Source of the DNA: Alistipes sp.
Lineage (GTDB): Bacteria; Bacteroidota; Bacteroidia; Bacteroidales; Rikenellaceae
Assembly: GCA_017935185.1 (NCBI GenBank)
Contig: JAGBIC010000038.1
Location: forward strand, 1-35,727
Reading direction: 5' to 3'
Length of the DNA stretch: 35,727 nucleotides
The position numbers and the translations under genes are program-made. Numbering within the stretch: the stretch's first letter is position 1; the number at the start of each line of letters is the position of its first letter. This document shows, piece after piece, positions 1-6,616 of this stretch. The notes beneath the pieces are model-generated. The model was given only the letters and a program-made list of their open reading frames with translations, was not told where the DNA came from and ran no database searches.

Positions 1-13
1 AAGAGATTAAGAA

Positions 14-1276
14 ATGGATATTTTAACAATTGTTGTTGCGATAGTTGCCTTTCTGGTGGTAACACTGCTTTTGGTGGCGTTGCTTCTCTTTGCAAAGGCT
101 AAACTTACATCTTCAGGAGATGTTACTATCGATATAAATGATGGAAACAAAGTCTTGACCGTAGAGGCAGGTTCAACCCTCTTGAACACTCTTACAGCCC
201 AGGGCATCTTCCTGCCTTCGGCTTGTGGTGGTAAGGGTGCTTGCGGTCAGTGCAAGTGTCAGGTGCTTGAAGGCGGTGGCGAGATTCTTCCTACCGAGAC
301 AGGCTTCTTCAACCGCAAGCAGATTCAGCAGAAGTGGCGTTTGGGCTGCCAGGTGAAGGTTAAGGAGAATATGAAAATTGCCGTTCCCGCATCTGTTCTC
401 TCAATCAAGAAGTGGGAGTGCGAGGTGGTGTCGAATCACAATGTTGCTACCTTTATCAAGGAGTTCGTTGTTAAGTTGCCCGAGGGTGAGGATTTGAACT
501 TCCGCAGTGGTGGCTACATTCAGATTGATGTGCCCGCAATCACTGTAAACTATAAGGATATCGACGTTGATCCCGAGTACCGCGAGGATTGGGAGAAGAT
601 GCACGTATTCGATCTTCAGATGGTTAACCCCGAGCCGCAGGTGCGCGCCTACTCATGCGCTACATATCCTGCCGAGGGTAACGTAATCAAGTTGAATGTT
701 CGTATTGCTACTCCTCCGTTTGATCGTGCGACAGGTGGCTTTATGAAGGTTAATCCTGGTGTTTGCTCGTCATACATCTACTCACTCAAGCCGGGTGACA
801 AGATTACTATCTCGGGCCCTTATGGTGAGTTCTTCTTGCCCGATAACTTGCCCGATACCCAGGAGTTGGTATTTATCGGCGGTGGTGCAGGTATGGCTCC
901 TATGCGTAGCCACTTGATGCACCTCTTCAAGACCGAGAAGACCAAGCGTCCCGTTACCTTCTGGTATGGTGCCCGCTCACTCAAGGAGGCATTCTACTTG
1001 GAGGATTTTGCCGCTATCGAGAAGGAATTCCCCAACTTCAAGTTCCACTTGGCTTTGGACCGTCCCGACCCCGCAGCAGATGCCGCAGGTGTTGAGTATA
1101 AGGTAGGTTTCGTTCACAATGTATTGTATGAGAACTATCTTAAGAATCACGACGAGCCCGAGGGTTGCATCTATCTGATGTGTGGACCTCCGATGATGGC
1201 TTCGGCTGTTGTGAATATGCTCGACAGCCTTGGAGTTCCCGCAGAGAATATCCTCTTCGATAACTTCGGCGCATAA
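14..1276 (+). CDS. nqrF: Na+-translocating NADH:quinone reductase subunit F
   Basis: This is the NADH-oxidising entry subunit of the Na+-NQR complex. Electrons pass from NADH to FAD and then to a 2Fe-2S centre, feeding the sodium-pumping membrane subunits. One N-terminal membrane helix is visible (about residues 3-27). A plant-type ferredoxin domain follows, with cluster ligands Cys71, Cys77, Cys80 and Cys112. A ferredoxin-reductase module comes next, with an FAD-binding RAYS motif (RAYSCATYP), an NAD-binding GGGAGMAP motif and a C-terminal MCGPPMM motif. The 420-residue length is normal for the family. The gene starts at the window edge and a terminator follows at once, so it is very likely the last gene of an nqrABCDEF operon whose other members lie to the left. 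The identification is firm. Confidence 0.97.
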   Translation: MDILTIVVAIVAFLVVTLLLVALLLFAKAKLTSSGDVTIDINDGNKVLTVEAGSTLLNTLTAQGIFLPSACGGKGACGQCKCQVLEGGGEILPTETGFFNRKQIQQKWRLGCQVKVKENMKIAVPASVLSIKKWECEVVSNHNVATFIKEFVVKLPEGEDLNFRSGGYIQIDVPAITVNYKDIDVDPEYREDWEKMHVFDLQMVNPEPQVRAYSCATYPAEGNVIKLNVRIATPPFDRATGGFMKVNPGVCSSYIYSLKPGDKITISGPYGEFFLPDNLPDTQELVFIGGGAGMAPMRSHLMHLFKTEKTKRPVTFWYGARSLKEAFYLEDFAAIEKEFPNFKFHLALDRPDPAADAAGVEYKVGFVHNVLYENYLKNHDEPEGCIYLMCGPPMMASAVVNMLDSLGVPAENILFDNFGA

Positions 1277-1291
1277 TAGCATAAAGCATGT

Positions 1292-1326
1292 AAAAGCCCG
1301 CTTAATTCTTTTAGGCGGGCTTTTTT
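1292..1326 (+). terminator. Rho-independent terminator after nqrF
   Basis: A 10-bp stem (AAAAGCCCGC at 1292-1301, GCGGGCTTTT at 1315-1324) is followed by a T run. It lies 15 nt after the nqrF stop codon and should end the nqr transcript. Confidence 0.92.
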
Positions 1327-1421
1327 GTGTTTATAGGGCAGAGGTGGAGATAATTGGGTAGATTGGGTAGATTTTGATTGGATTGGCTACTTCGTAAGCC
1401 CATATTTTGCTCTCTATGCCA
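1327..1421. other. Non-coding spacer with short tandem repeat
   Basis: No gene is supported here. A 9-bp tandem (ATTGGGTAG twice, near 1352-1372) runs into a degenerate echo of the repeat edge found at 1511-1523. The spacer looks like decayed duplicated DNA between nqrF and the tRNA pair. Confidence 0.5.
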
Positions 1422-1516
1422 TTGGTTTGCAAGTAAACTTGCACCAAGGCATAAAAAACAAAAAGATGTCTTTCGACATCTTCTTGCTCCACTTGGTTAG
1501 TCGGGATGACTGGATT
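1422..1516. repeat. Direct repeat, copy 1, carrying a tRNA-Pro 3' fragment and terminator
   Basis: These 95 bp match 1640-1734 essentially base for base at an offset of 218. The copy contains a hairpin (1422-1447), the terminator-like hairpin at 1463-1482, and at 1501-1516 the last 16 nt of the tRNA-Pro 3' side without the rest of the tRNA. It is therefore a truncated duplicate of the tRNA tail plus its terminator. A weaker third echo of the edge (GATTGGATTGGCTACT) lies near 1375-1391. Confidence 0.9.
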
Positions 1517-1639
1517 GGCTACTACGCAGATTAAAATCTGCTCCGCTTAACGCCTTTCCAGTCCCGCTTGCCGCGGGGGCACTTAAAACCCACCTCTGCA
1601 AGAAGATTGCTTCGCAACCTACTTTCGTTTTCCACGCCT
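1517..1639. other. Spacer between the two direct repeats
   Basis: These 123 bp separate the two 95-bp repeat copies. They hold a small hairpin (GCAGATT, AA, AATCTGC at 1526-1541) and a GC-rich patch near 1560-1580. No coding potential is convincing. Confidence 0.5.
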
Positions 1640-1734
1640 TTGGTTTGCAAGTAAACTTGCACCAAGGCATAAAAAACAAAAAGATGTCTTTCGACATCTT
1701 CTTGCTCCACTTGGTTAGTCGGGATGACTGGATT
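1640..1734. repeat. Direct repeat, copy 2, overlapping the intact tRNA-Pro
   Basis: This copy ends inside the functional tRNA-Pro gene (1719-1793, minus strand) and includes its terminator hairpin. It is probably the parental copy, because here the tRNA is complete. Identity to copy 1 stops exactly inside the T-arm. Confidence 0.9.
1671..1700 (-). terminator. Terminator of the tRNA-Met/tRNA-Pro transcript
   Basis: Read on the minus strand, AAGATGTC, a GAAA tetraloop and GACATCTT (1700-1681) are followed by a T-rich run (TTTGTTTTTT, 1680-1671). It begins 18 nt beyond the 3' end of tRNA-Pro. A second copy lies at 1453-1482 in the duplicated segment. Confidence 0.85.
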
Positions 1735-1793
1735 CGAACCAGCGACACCACGCCCCCCAGACGTGTACTCTAACCGGGCTGAGCTACATCCCG
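1719..1793 (-). tRNA. tRNA-Pro (GGG)
   Basis: A full cloverleaf reads on the minus strand. The acceptor stem is CGGGATG/CATCCCG with discriminator A. The anticodon stem CACGT/GCGTG closes a CTGGGGG loop, giving anticodon GGG, and the T-arm contains GGTTCGAATCC. CCA is not encoded. It is co-oriented with tRNA-Met 44 bp upstream, so the two are probably one transcript. Its 3' end lies in a 95-bp direct repeat. Confidence 0.95.
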
Positions 1794-1837
1794 AGATACA
1801 TTTTCAACACTTTCAGCGGGCGGGTCTTCCGCGAAAG

Positions 1838-1911
1838 TAGCGAGAGAGAGACTTGAACTCTCGACCTCATGATTATGAATCATGCGCTCTAACCAGCTGA
1901 GCTATCTCGCC
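1838..1911 (-). tRNA. tRNA-Met (CAT)
   Basis: On the minus strand the anticodon stem CATGA/TCATG closes the loop TTCATAA with anticodon CAT. The acceptor is GGCGAGA/TCTCGCT with discriminator A, and CCA is not encoded. The weak G1-U72 pair and the absence of three G-C pairs in the anticodon stem favour an elongator Met (or tRNA-Ile with lysidine-modified CAT) over the initiator. It is first in a two-tRNA transcript with tRNA-Pro. Confidence 0.93.
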
Positions 1912-1928
1912 ATTGCCTAAATGCGAGT

Positions 1929-1960
1929 GCAAAGATAAGCTATTTTTTTTATGGTGCAAA
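1929..1960 (-). promoter_or_regulatory. Promoter for the tRNA-Met/tRNA-Pro transcript
   Basis: On the minus strand TTTG (1960-1957) is followed after 19 nt by TATCTTTGC (1937-1929), an exact match to the Bacteroidetes sigma-ABfr -33/-7 consensus. The expected start point lies just upstream of the tRNA-Met 5' end at 1911. Confidence 0.85.
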
Positions 1961-1970
1961 ATATTTTGCA
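1955..1970. promoter_or_regulatory. 16-bp perfect palindrome
   Basis: TGCAAAATATTTTGCA is a perfect palindrome. It overlaps the -33 element of the minus-strand tRNA promoter and lies about 70 bp before the channel gene on the plus strand. It could be an operator or a chance product of AT richness. Confidence 0.45.
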
Positions 1971-2037
1971 AAAAAATGCACTCAAAAATGAATTTCTTCG
2001 GCACATATTTTGTCATAGCCATACAAAACAAAATTCT

Positions 2038-2700
2038 ATGAATAGTGTAAATACTTCGGCACGAATGGTTAACATGTTGGCAGGCATTGCTTTGCTGATA
2101 GGAATCTCGGTGGAGGTGCTGACGGGCAACCACGACACCTACTCCGAGTGGTATATGTGGCTACAACTTATCGTATGCCTTATTTTTATGGTTGATTTCG
2201 CTGCGGCGCTCACCCGAAGCGACAGCGACCATCGCCATTACATGCTAAATATCCTGTTATTCCTTATTTCAATCCCATATCTGAATATCCTGCATTGGCT
2301 GGGTGTGACACCCGAGCGCGGGGTGGCGTTGTCGGTTGGCGCGCTGCCGCTTTTGCGCTCGTTTGTGGCTATGGGTGTGGTTGTGCAGTGGTTTATAACC
2401 GAAGGGGCGGGGCGCATCTTCGGAGCTTATATATTTACGGTGGTATGCTTTACCTACCTTGCAGCACTGATATTCTATGACTATGAGGTGACCGTAAATC
2501 CCCATCTGCATGGCTTTGGCAACGCCCTATGGTGGGCATGGATGGGTGTTACGACCGTCGGCGCAGCCATCTTCCCCGTCACGACAATAGGAAAGGTATT
2601 GGCTGTGCTGCTGCCGGCGCTGGGCATGATGTTTTTCCCGATTTTTACCATATATGTCACCAATATATATGATATAAAAGGTAATGACGGCAAAGAATGA
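2038..2700 (+). CDS. Potassium-channel-like membrane protein
   Basis: A 220-residue integral membrane protein of the voltage-gated-like ion channel superfamily. About six hydrophobic segments are visible (near 12-29, 40-59, 69-88, 98-119, 127-147, 186-209). A pore helix and selectivity-filter-like TTVGA (172-176) sit between the last two, and the following helix has a typical GMMFFPIFTIY inner-helix run. The canonical K+ filter is TVGYG; here it is TVGAA, a variant I associate with Bacteroidetes channel homologues, so ion selectivity is uncertain. The reading frame extends upstream to 1951, but I start at 2038 because the extra 29 residues are polar, lie in the tRNA promoter region and do not resemble the family N-terminus. 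It is followed by an independently promoted hydrolase gene. Confidence 0.82.
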   Translation: MNSVNTSARMVNMLAGIALLIGISVEVLTGNHDTYSEWYMWLQLIVCLIFMVDFAAALTRSDSDHRHYMLNILLFLISIPYLNILHWLGVTPERGVALSVGALPLLRSFVAMGVVVQWFITEGAGRIFGAYIFTVVCFTYLAALIFYDYEVTVNPHLHGFGNALWWAWMGVTTVGAAIFPVTTIGKVLAVLLPALGMMFFPIFTIYVTNIYDIKGNDGKE

Positions 2701-2730
2701 TTTGTGTTTCGGCTTTTTATGCTAATTTTG
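2701..2730 (+). promoter_or_regulatory. Promoter for the CocE-like hydrolase gene
   Basis: TTTG (2701-2704), an 18-nt spacer and TAATTTTG (2723-2730) fit the Bacteroidetes promoter pattern. The predicted start point is about 40 nt upstream of the 2779 start codon. The element begins directly after the channel stop codon. Confidence 0.7.
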
Positions 2731-2778
2731 TGAAACGGTTTGCATGGGCAGGCTGTTCGATAGTTAATTTCAAGCCGA

Positions 2779-4428
2779 ATGAGAAGGATATTTTTACTCT
2801 TAGTATTTACATTTATTATATCAGCCGTATCTGCCGACCACGACAATGCTGCCGAGGTTATCGACGGACGATGGATGAAGTCCCACTACACCAAAGCGGA
2901 GTATATGATACCAATGCGCGACGGTGTCAAACTTTATACTGCCGTATATGCCCCAAAAGACAAAAAGCGCCTGCACCCCATTCTCATGCAACGCACACCC
3001 AATGGCTGCCAACCTTATGGCAAGAAGAATGTTACCCTGTGGGAGAGGGTGGAATATCATAAATATCTGCGCAACGGTTATATTCTTATCTTTCAGGATG
3101 TGCGTGGCAAAGGAATGAGCGAGGGTGAGTTCGTCTTCATGCGTCCATACATCGAAAATAAGCAAGGTTCTGCCCATACAGACGAGAGCAGTGACACCTA
3201 CGACACCATTGAGTGGTTGATGCGTAAAATAAAGAAAAACAACGGGTATGTCGGCCTCTATGGTTGCATGGAGGAGGGATTCTATGCAATCATGGGAGCT
3301 GCATGTGCTCACCCTGCAATAAAGGCTGTTTCGCCACAAGCTCCGATAGTCGGATGGAATGATGGCTATGTGCGCCGCAACGGAGCATTGGCGCTCAAAG
3401 ACTCCATATCGGAGGATGTTATAGCTCACGCCGCCTACGACGAGTGGTGGCAGGCCAGAGATATTAAAAAAGCCGCCAAGCGACTCTCTGCACCGATAAT
3501 GCTTGCGGGTAGTAGCTATGACACCGCAAACCCCTATGGGACATGGCTGGCATATCAGGCTGTGCGCAGCGAGAATCCAACGCTTGATTGTCGTTTGGTG
3601 ATTGGCCCATGGAGTTGGGATGCATGGCATAATGCAGGCAGCTCCGATAGTCAAACTTCTGACGAAGATTTTTCACCACAACAGTTCCGAGACGAGATGG
3701 AATTTCCATTTTTTGAGCGTCATTTGCGAGGTGTCGAGGATGGCGAAATGCCGACAAAATCGCTTATATACTTCACGGGCGAGGAGTGCTGGCGCGAGAT
3801 GGATTATTGGGATTTGGCAAAATCTGACACCATGAAACTCTTCTTTCATGAGGATGGGGCACTGCGACAAGATCAATCCGCCGAGATAAATTCATACAGC
3901 TCGTATTTATCCGACCCCGTAAATCCCGTCCCCTACACCGTCGGCTCCACTGATGCTGCAAATTCAGAGCCAAGGAGCGATGTGGTGACGTTTATCTCGT
4001 CGGTCTTGGAAGAGGATATTACGCTTGTAGGCAATATTGCAACAGAGCTATATGCCGCACTATCGCAGAGCGATGCCGATTTTATTGTGAAGGTGATAGA
4101 TGTAGGCCCAAATTGCGAATACGAACGACTTGTTTGCAGCGATATCATGCGTGGCAGGTATCGTAAATCGGCGACAGCGCCCGAGCCGTTCAGCGCAGGG
4201 CAAATCGAGAAGATTGTCCTAACAACCCCTGCGACACCCCACACTTTTATGGCGGGACACCGCATAAAGATAGAGGTGCAGAGCTCGTGGTTTCCGCTTT
4301 ACGAGCGCAACCCGCAACAATATATCGACATCGACAAGGCTGCGGCAGATGATTACAAGCCTTGCGAGGTGAAGATTTATCACGACAAGGCGCACGCGTC
4401 AAGCATTACTTTTTCCATAATGCGATAA
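2779..4428 (+). CDS. CocE/NonD-type alpha/beta hydrolase, catalytic residues degenerate
   Basis: This 549-residue protein has the layout of the CocE/X-Pro dipeptidyl-peptidase family. A signal peptide (1-19) is followed by an alpha/beta-hydrolase domain (about 40-300, with RDGVKLYTAVYAP and FQDVRGKGMSEG) and a C-terminal jelly-roll domain (about 340-549). In active relatives the nucleophile elbow is GxSYxG and the catalytic His sits in GPWxHG. Here the elbow reads YGCMEEGFY (161-169), with Met164 where Ser should be, and the His motif reads GPWSW (276-280), with Trp280 instead of His. The acid position appears kept (Asp248 in YDTANPYG). The frame is intact and the rest of the fold is well conserved, so this is a probable secreted pseudoenzyme or an enzyme with altered chemistry, not a decayed gene. 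Start chosen for the signal peptide. Confidence 0.85.
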   Translation: MRRIFLLLVFTFIISAVSADHDNAAEVIDGRWMKSHYTKAEYMIPMRDGVKLYTAVYAPKDKKRLHPILMQRTPNGCQPYGKKNVTLWERVEYHKYLRNGYILIFQDVRGKGMSEGEFVFMRPYIENKQGSAHTDESSDTYDTIEWLMRKIKKNNGYVGLYGCMEEGFYAIMGAACAHPAIKAVSPQAPIVGWNDGYVRRNGALALKDSISEDVIAHAAYDEWWQARDIKKAAKRLSAPIMLAGSSYDTANPYGTWLAYQAVRSENPTLDCRLVIGPWSWDAWHNAGSSDSQTSDEDFSPQQFRDEMEFPFFERHLRGVEDGEMPTKSLIYFTGEECWREMDYWDLAKSDTMKLFFHEDGALRQDQSAEINSYSSYLSDPVNPVPYTVGSTDAANSEPRSDVVTFISSVLEEDITLVGNIATELYAALSQSDADFIVKVIDVGPNCEYERLVCSDIMRGRYRKSATAPEPFSAGQIEKIVLTTPATPHTFMAGHRIKIEVQSSWFPLYERNPQQYIDIDKAAADDYKPCEVKIYHDKAHASSITFSIMR

Positions 4429-4463
4429 TGTGCCATTCGCAGCAAAATAACTTTTCCTAAAAA

Positions 4464-4497
4464 ATAAGGGCTGTCAACTACAATATTGACAGCCCTT
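4464..4497 (-). terminator. Terminator between convergent genes (after pycB)
   Basis: A 12-bp perfect stem (AAGGGCTGTCAA at 4466-4477, TTGACAGCCCTT at 4486-4497) with an 8-nt loop. The T-rich side lies on the minus strand (TTATTTTTTAGG), so it mainly ends the pycB transcript. It may also stop the hydrolase gene. Confidence 0.88.
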
Positions 4498-4516
4498 CTG
4501 CTATTTATAAATCAGA

Positions 4517-6403
4517 TTATTCAATCTCTGCAAGTATTGCATTTGCGGCAACCGCATCGCCCACATTTACAATCACCTGCTTCACTGTGCCTGCATAGTT
4601 GGTGGTGATATTGTTCTCCATCTTCATGGCTTCAAGCACAACGATGGTCTGACCACGCTTCACCACATCACCAACCTTTACACATACATCGATGATACGA
4701 CCCGGCAGGGGAGCCTCCACAGTCTTGCCTGTGATTGGCTGAACCTGTGCAGCAGCAATAGCAGCCTTCTCCTCGGCCTCCTTCTTTGCCAATGTAGCAG
4801 CCTTGGCATCCTCGGCAGCCTGTGCAGCAGCAGCGGCCTGCTCGGCCTCATACTCCTTCTTCTTCTCGTTTGTGAGGAAGTTTTTGGCTACCAGCGGGAA
4901 CAACTCAAGCAAAAGAACCTCTTTCTCGTTTGCTGCAAGCAACTTGCCACCGGCCTCGGGTACTTCGGGATTGGGTTGCATCTTGTATTTTGTGGTATCG
5001 TAGGGAATCTCCTCGCGGAAACCGCAAATCTTAAAGCGGAACTCGGGGGCAATCTTCACGGGAGTGTGGCCATAATCACCCTTCACCAAACCGATAAACT
5101 GCGAGCTCTTGTTGGTATACATCTCGCGGCCTGCCTTCTCGTCCATAGCGCAGTTTACAGCCTGTGCGCCAACGATTTGAGAGGTGGGAGTTACCAACGG
5201 CGGCAAACCTGCCGACAGACGTACCGAAGGAATCAGCTCCATGGCACGAGGCAGAATATCCTCCGACTTAAGTTGCTTGAGCTGTGCAACCATGTTTGAG
5301 TACATACCGCCTGGGATCTCGGCCTTCTGAACCAACTCGTTGGGAGCGGGGAATCCGAAATAGGCCTCAATCTTCTGGCTTGCCTCAAGCAATGCATCGA
5401 AATTCTCGGCCTTGGCAGCCGCAACAGCCGCATCGAAATATTTGTCGGCAGTATCCGAGAATGCGAAACGGTTGGGGCGGGGTTTCTCGGCACCGAATAC
5501 CGAAAGCTCAAGCTCCTTGCGGATAACCTTCAACTCCTTGTTGATCTTATCGACAGCCTCCATATTTACACCGAGCTCGATGCCCATCTTCTGACAGAAG
5601 ACATACACAAGCTCAAGCGCAGGGGCTCCTGTGCCACCGGCAAACCACCAACAGTTGGTGTCAACAACATCCACACCGGCTGCAATGGCTGCAAATACCG
5701 AAGCCAAACCGTAACCCGGGGTAGAGTGGGTGTGGAAATCGATAGGCACATCAATATGCTGCTTGAAGAGCTTTACAAGACGGCTGATACGTGCAGGGGG
5801 AATAAGACCCGACATATCCTTGATTGTAATCATATCGGCTCCCAACGCTGCCATCTGCTTGGCCTTATTGAGGAAATATTCGTCAGTAAATACGGGCTCG
5901 GGGTTCTTTTTGCCCATCAGACGCTGCCAGAAGCTCAGTTGGGGGTATTTGGGATCGACAGTATAACATACGGCACAATCTGCAATACCGCCATACTGCT
6001 TGACATATTTGATGGTAGACTTGACATTATCTACATCGTTCAATGCATCAAAGATACGCATGATACCCAAACCGCTCTGAATGGCGTTACGGCAGAAGCC
6101 GTCGATAATCTCGTCGGTATATGGCGCATAACCGAAAAGGTTACGACCGCGAGAAAGAGCCGTCAATTTTGAAATATCACCAATCTCATTATGTATGCTT
6201 TCGAGTCGTGTCCAGGGATTTTCGCCCAAATAACGCATTACCGAATCGGGCACAGCACCGCCCCAAACCTCCATTGCAAAGAATCCTGCATCCTTATAAT
6301 AGGGTAGACAACGATTGATTTGCTCCTGCGTCATACGGGTCGCAAAAGACGACTGCTGGCCGTCACGCAGCGTAAGATCTCTAATTTTAAGTGTTTTAGA
6401 CAT
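4517..6403 (-). CDS. pycB: Pyruvate carboxylase subunit B / oxaloacetate decarboxylase alpha subunit
   Basis: A 628-residue biotin-dependent carboxyltransferase. The N-terminal HMGL-like TIM barrel carries the metal-binding RDGQQS motif (Asp14), the lysine of ITIKDMSG (Lys195, the carbamylated metal-bridging residue in this family) and His224/His226 in DFHTHSTPG. A PYC/OADA central domain follows. A long Ala/Glu/Lys-rich linker (about 515-560) leads to a biotinyl domain with the biotin-accepting AMKMEN motif (Lys594). It interconverts pyruvate and oxaloacetate through carboxybiotin. With beta/gamma membrane subunits it would be a Na+-pumping oxaloacetate decarboxylase; with a biotin carboxylase subunit it would be pyruvate carboxylase. 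Neither partner is in the window, so the exact complex is open (alternative symbol oadA). It has its own promoter, a 5' hairpin and a terminator, so it is monocistronic here. Confidence 0.93.
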   Translation of the reverse strand: MSKTLKIRDLTLRDGQQSSFATRMTQEQINRCLPYYKDAGFFAMEVWGGAVPDSVMRYLGENPWTRLESIHNEIGDISKLTALSRGRNLFGYAPYTDEIIDGFCRNAIQSGLGIMRIFDALNDVDNVKSTIKYVKQYGGIADCAVCYTVDPKYPQLSFWQRLMGKKNPEPVFTDEYFLNKAKQMAALGADMITIKDMSGLIPPARISRLVKLFKQHIDVPIDFHTHSTPGYGLASVFAAIAAGVDVVDTNCWWFAGGTGAPALELVYVFCQKMGIELGVNMEAVDKINKELKVIRKELELSVFGAEKPRPNRFAFSDTADKYFDAAVAAAKAENFDALLEASQKIEAYFGFPAPNELVQKAEIPGGMYSNMVAQLKQLKSEDILPRAMELIPSVRLSAGLPPLVTPTSQIVGAQAVNCAMDEKAGREMYTNKSSQFIGLVKGDYGHTPVKIAPEFRFKICGFREEIPYDTTKYKMQPNPEVPEAGGKLLAANEKEVLLLELFPLVAKNFLTNEKKKEYEAEQAAAAAQAAEDAKAATLAKKEAEEKAAIAAAQVQPITGKTVEAPLPGRIIDVCVKVGDVVKRGQTIVVLEAMKMENNITTNYAGTVKQVIVNVGDAVAANAILAEIE

Positions 6404-6462
6404 AGGATAAATATTTATGTATTAAAACGTAATAATTTATGTTTGCCAACTAACCTTTTTTA

Positions 6463-6478
6463 TGGAGCCCTTTTGCTC
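6463..6478 (-). other. Small hairpin at the 5' end of the pycB leader
   Basis: GGAGC, a 6-nt loop and GCTCC fall at the very start of the predicted pycB mRNA, about 60 nt before the start codon. It could stabilise the transcript; no riboswitch class is recognised. Confidence 0.4.
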
Positions 6479-6482
6479 CACA

Positions 6483-6512
6483 CAAATATATAAAATTTAT
6501 TCGAGTCTGCAA
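6483..6512 (-). promoter_or_regulatory. Promoter for pycB
   Basis: On the minus strand ATTG (ending at 6510) is followed after 19 nt by TATATTTG (6490-6483), a good Bacteroidetes -33/-7 pair. The predicted start point is near 6476 and the leader is about 70 nt. Confidence 0.7.
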
Positions 6513-6531
6513 TTTTTTTGTGGCTAATTCG

Positions 6532-6540
6532 TATCTTTGC
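6532..6540 (+). promoter_or_regulatory. -7 element for the symporter-amidase cluster
   Basis: TATCTTTGC is a perfect match to the Bacteroidetes -7 box (TAnnTTTGC). I see no good -33 box 19-21 nt upstream, so the promoter may need an activator or be weak. The leader would be about 70 nt to the start codon at 6617. Confidence 0.55.
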
Positions 6541-6616
6541 ACGACAATAAATGATGAAAATGTGGCAAAATTGACCTAAAAAAGGCAAAATTGCAGTCAA
6601 TAACACTATAAATATA

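Noticed and set aside
1422-1793. Integrated mobile element at tRNA-Pro
   Set aside because: Only 123 bp separate the repeat copies and there is no integrase or cargo; at most a scar remains.
2697-3062. 121-codon frame starting at the channel stop
   Set aside because: It is in another frame of the CocE-like gene and its product lacks any family features, so it is a shadow.
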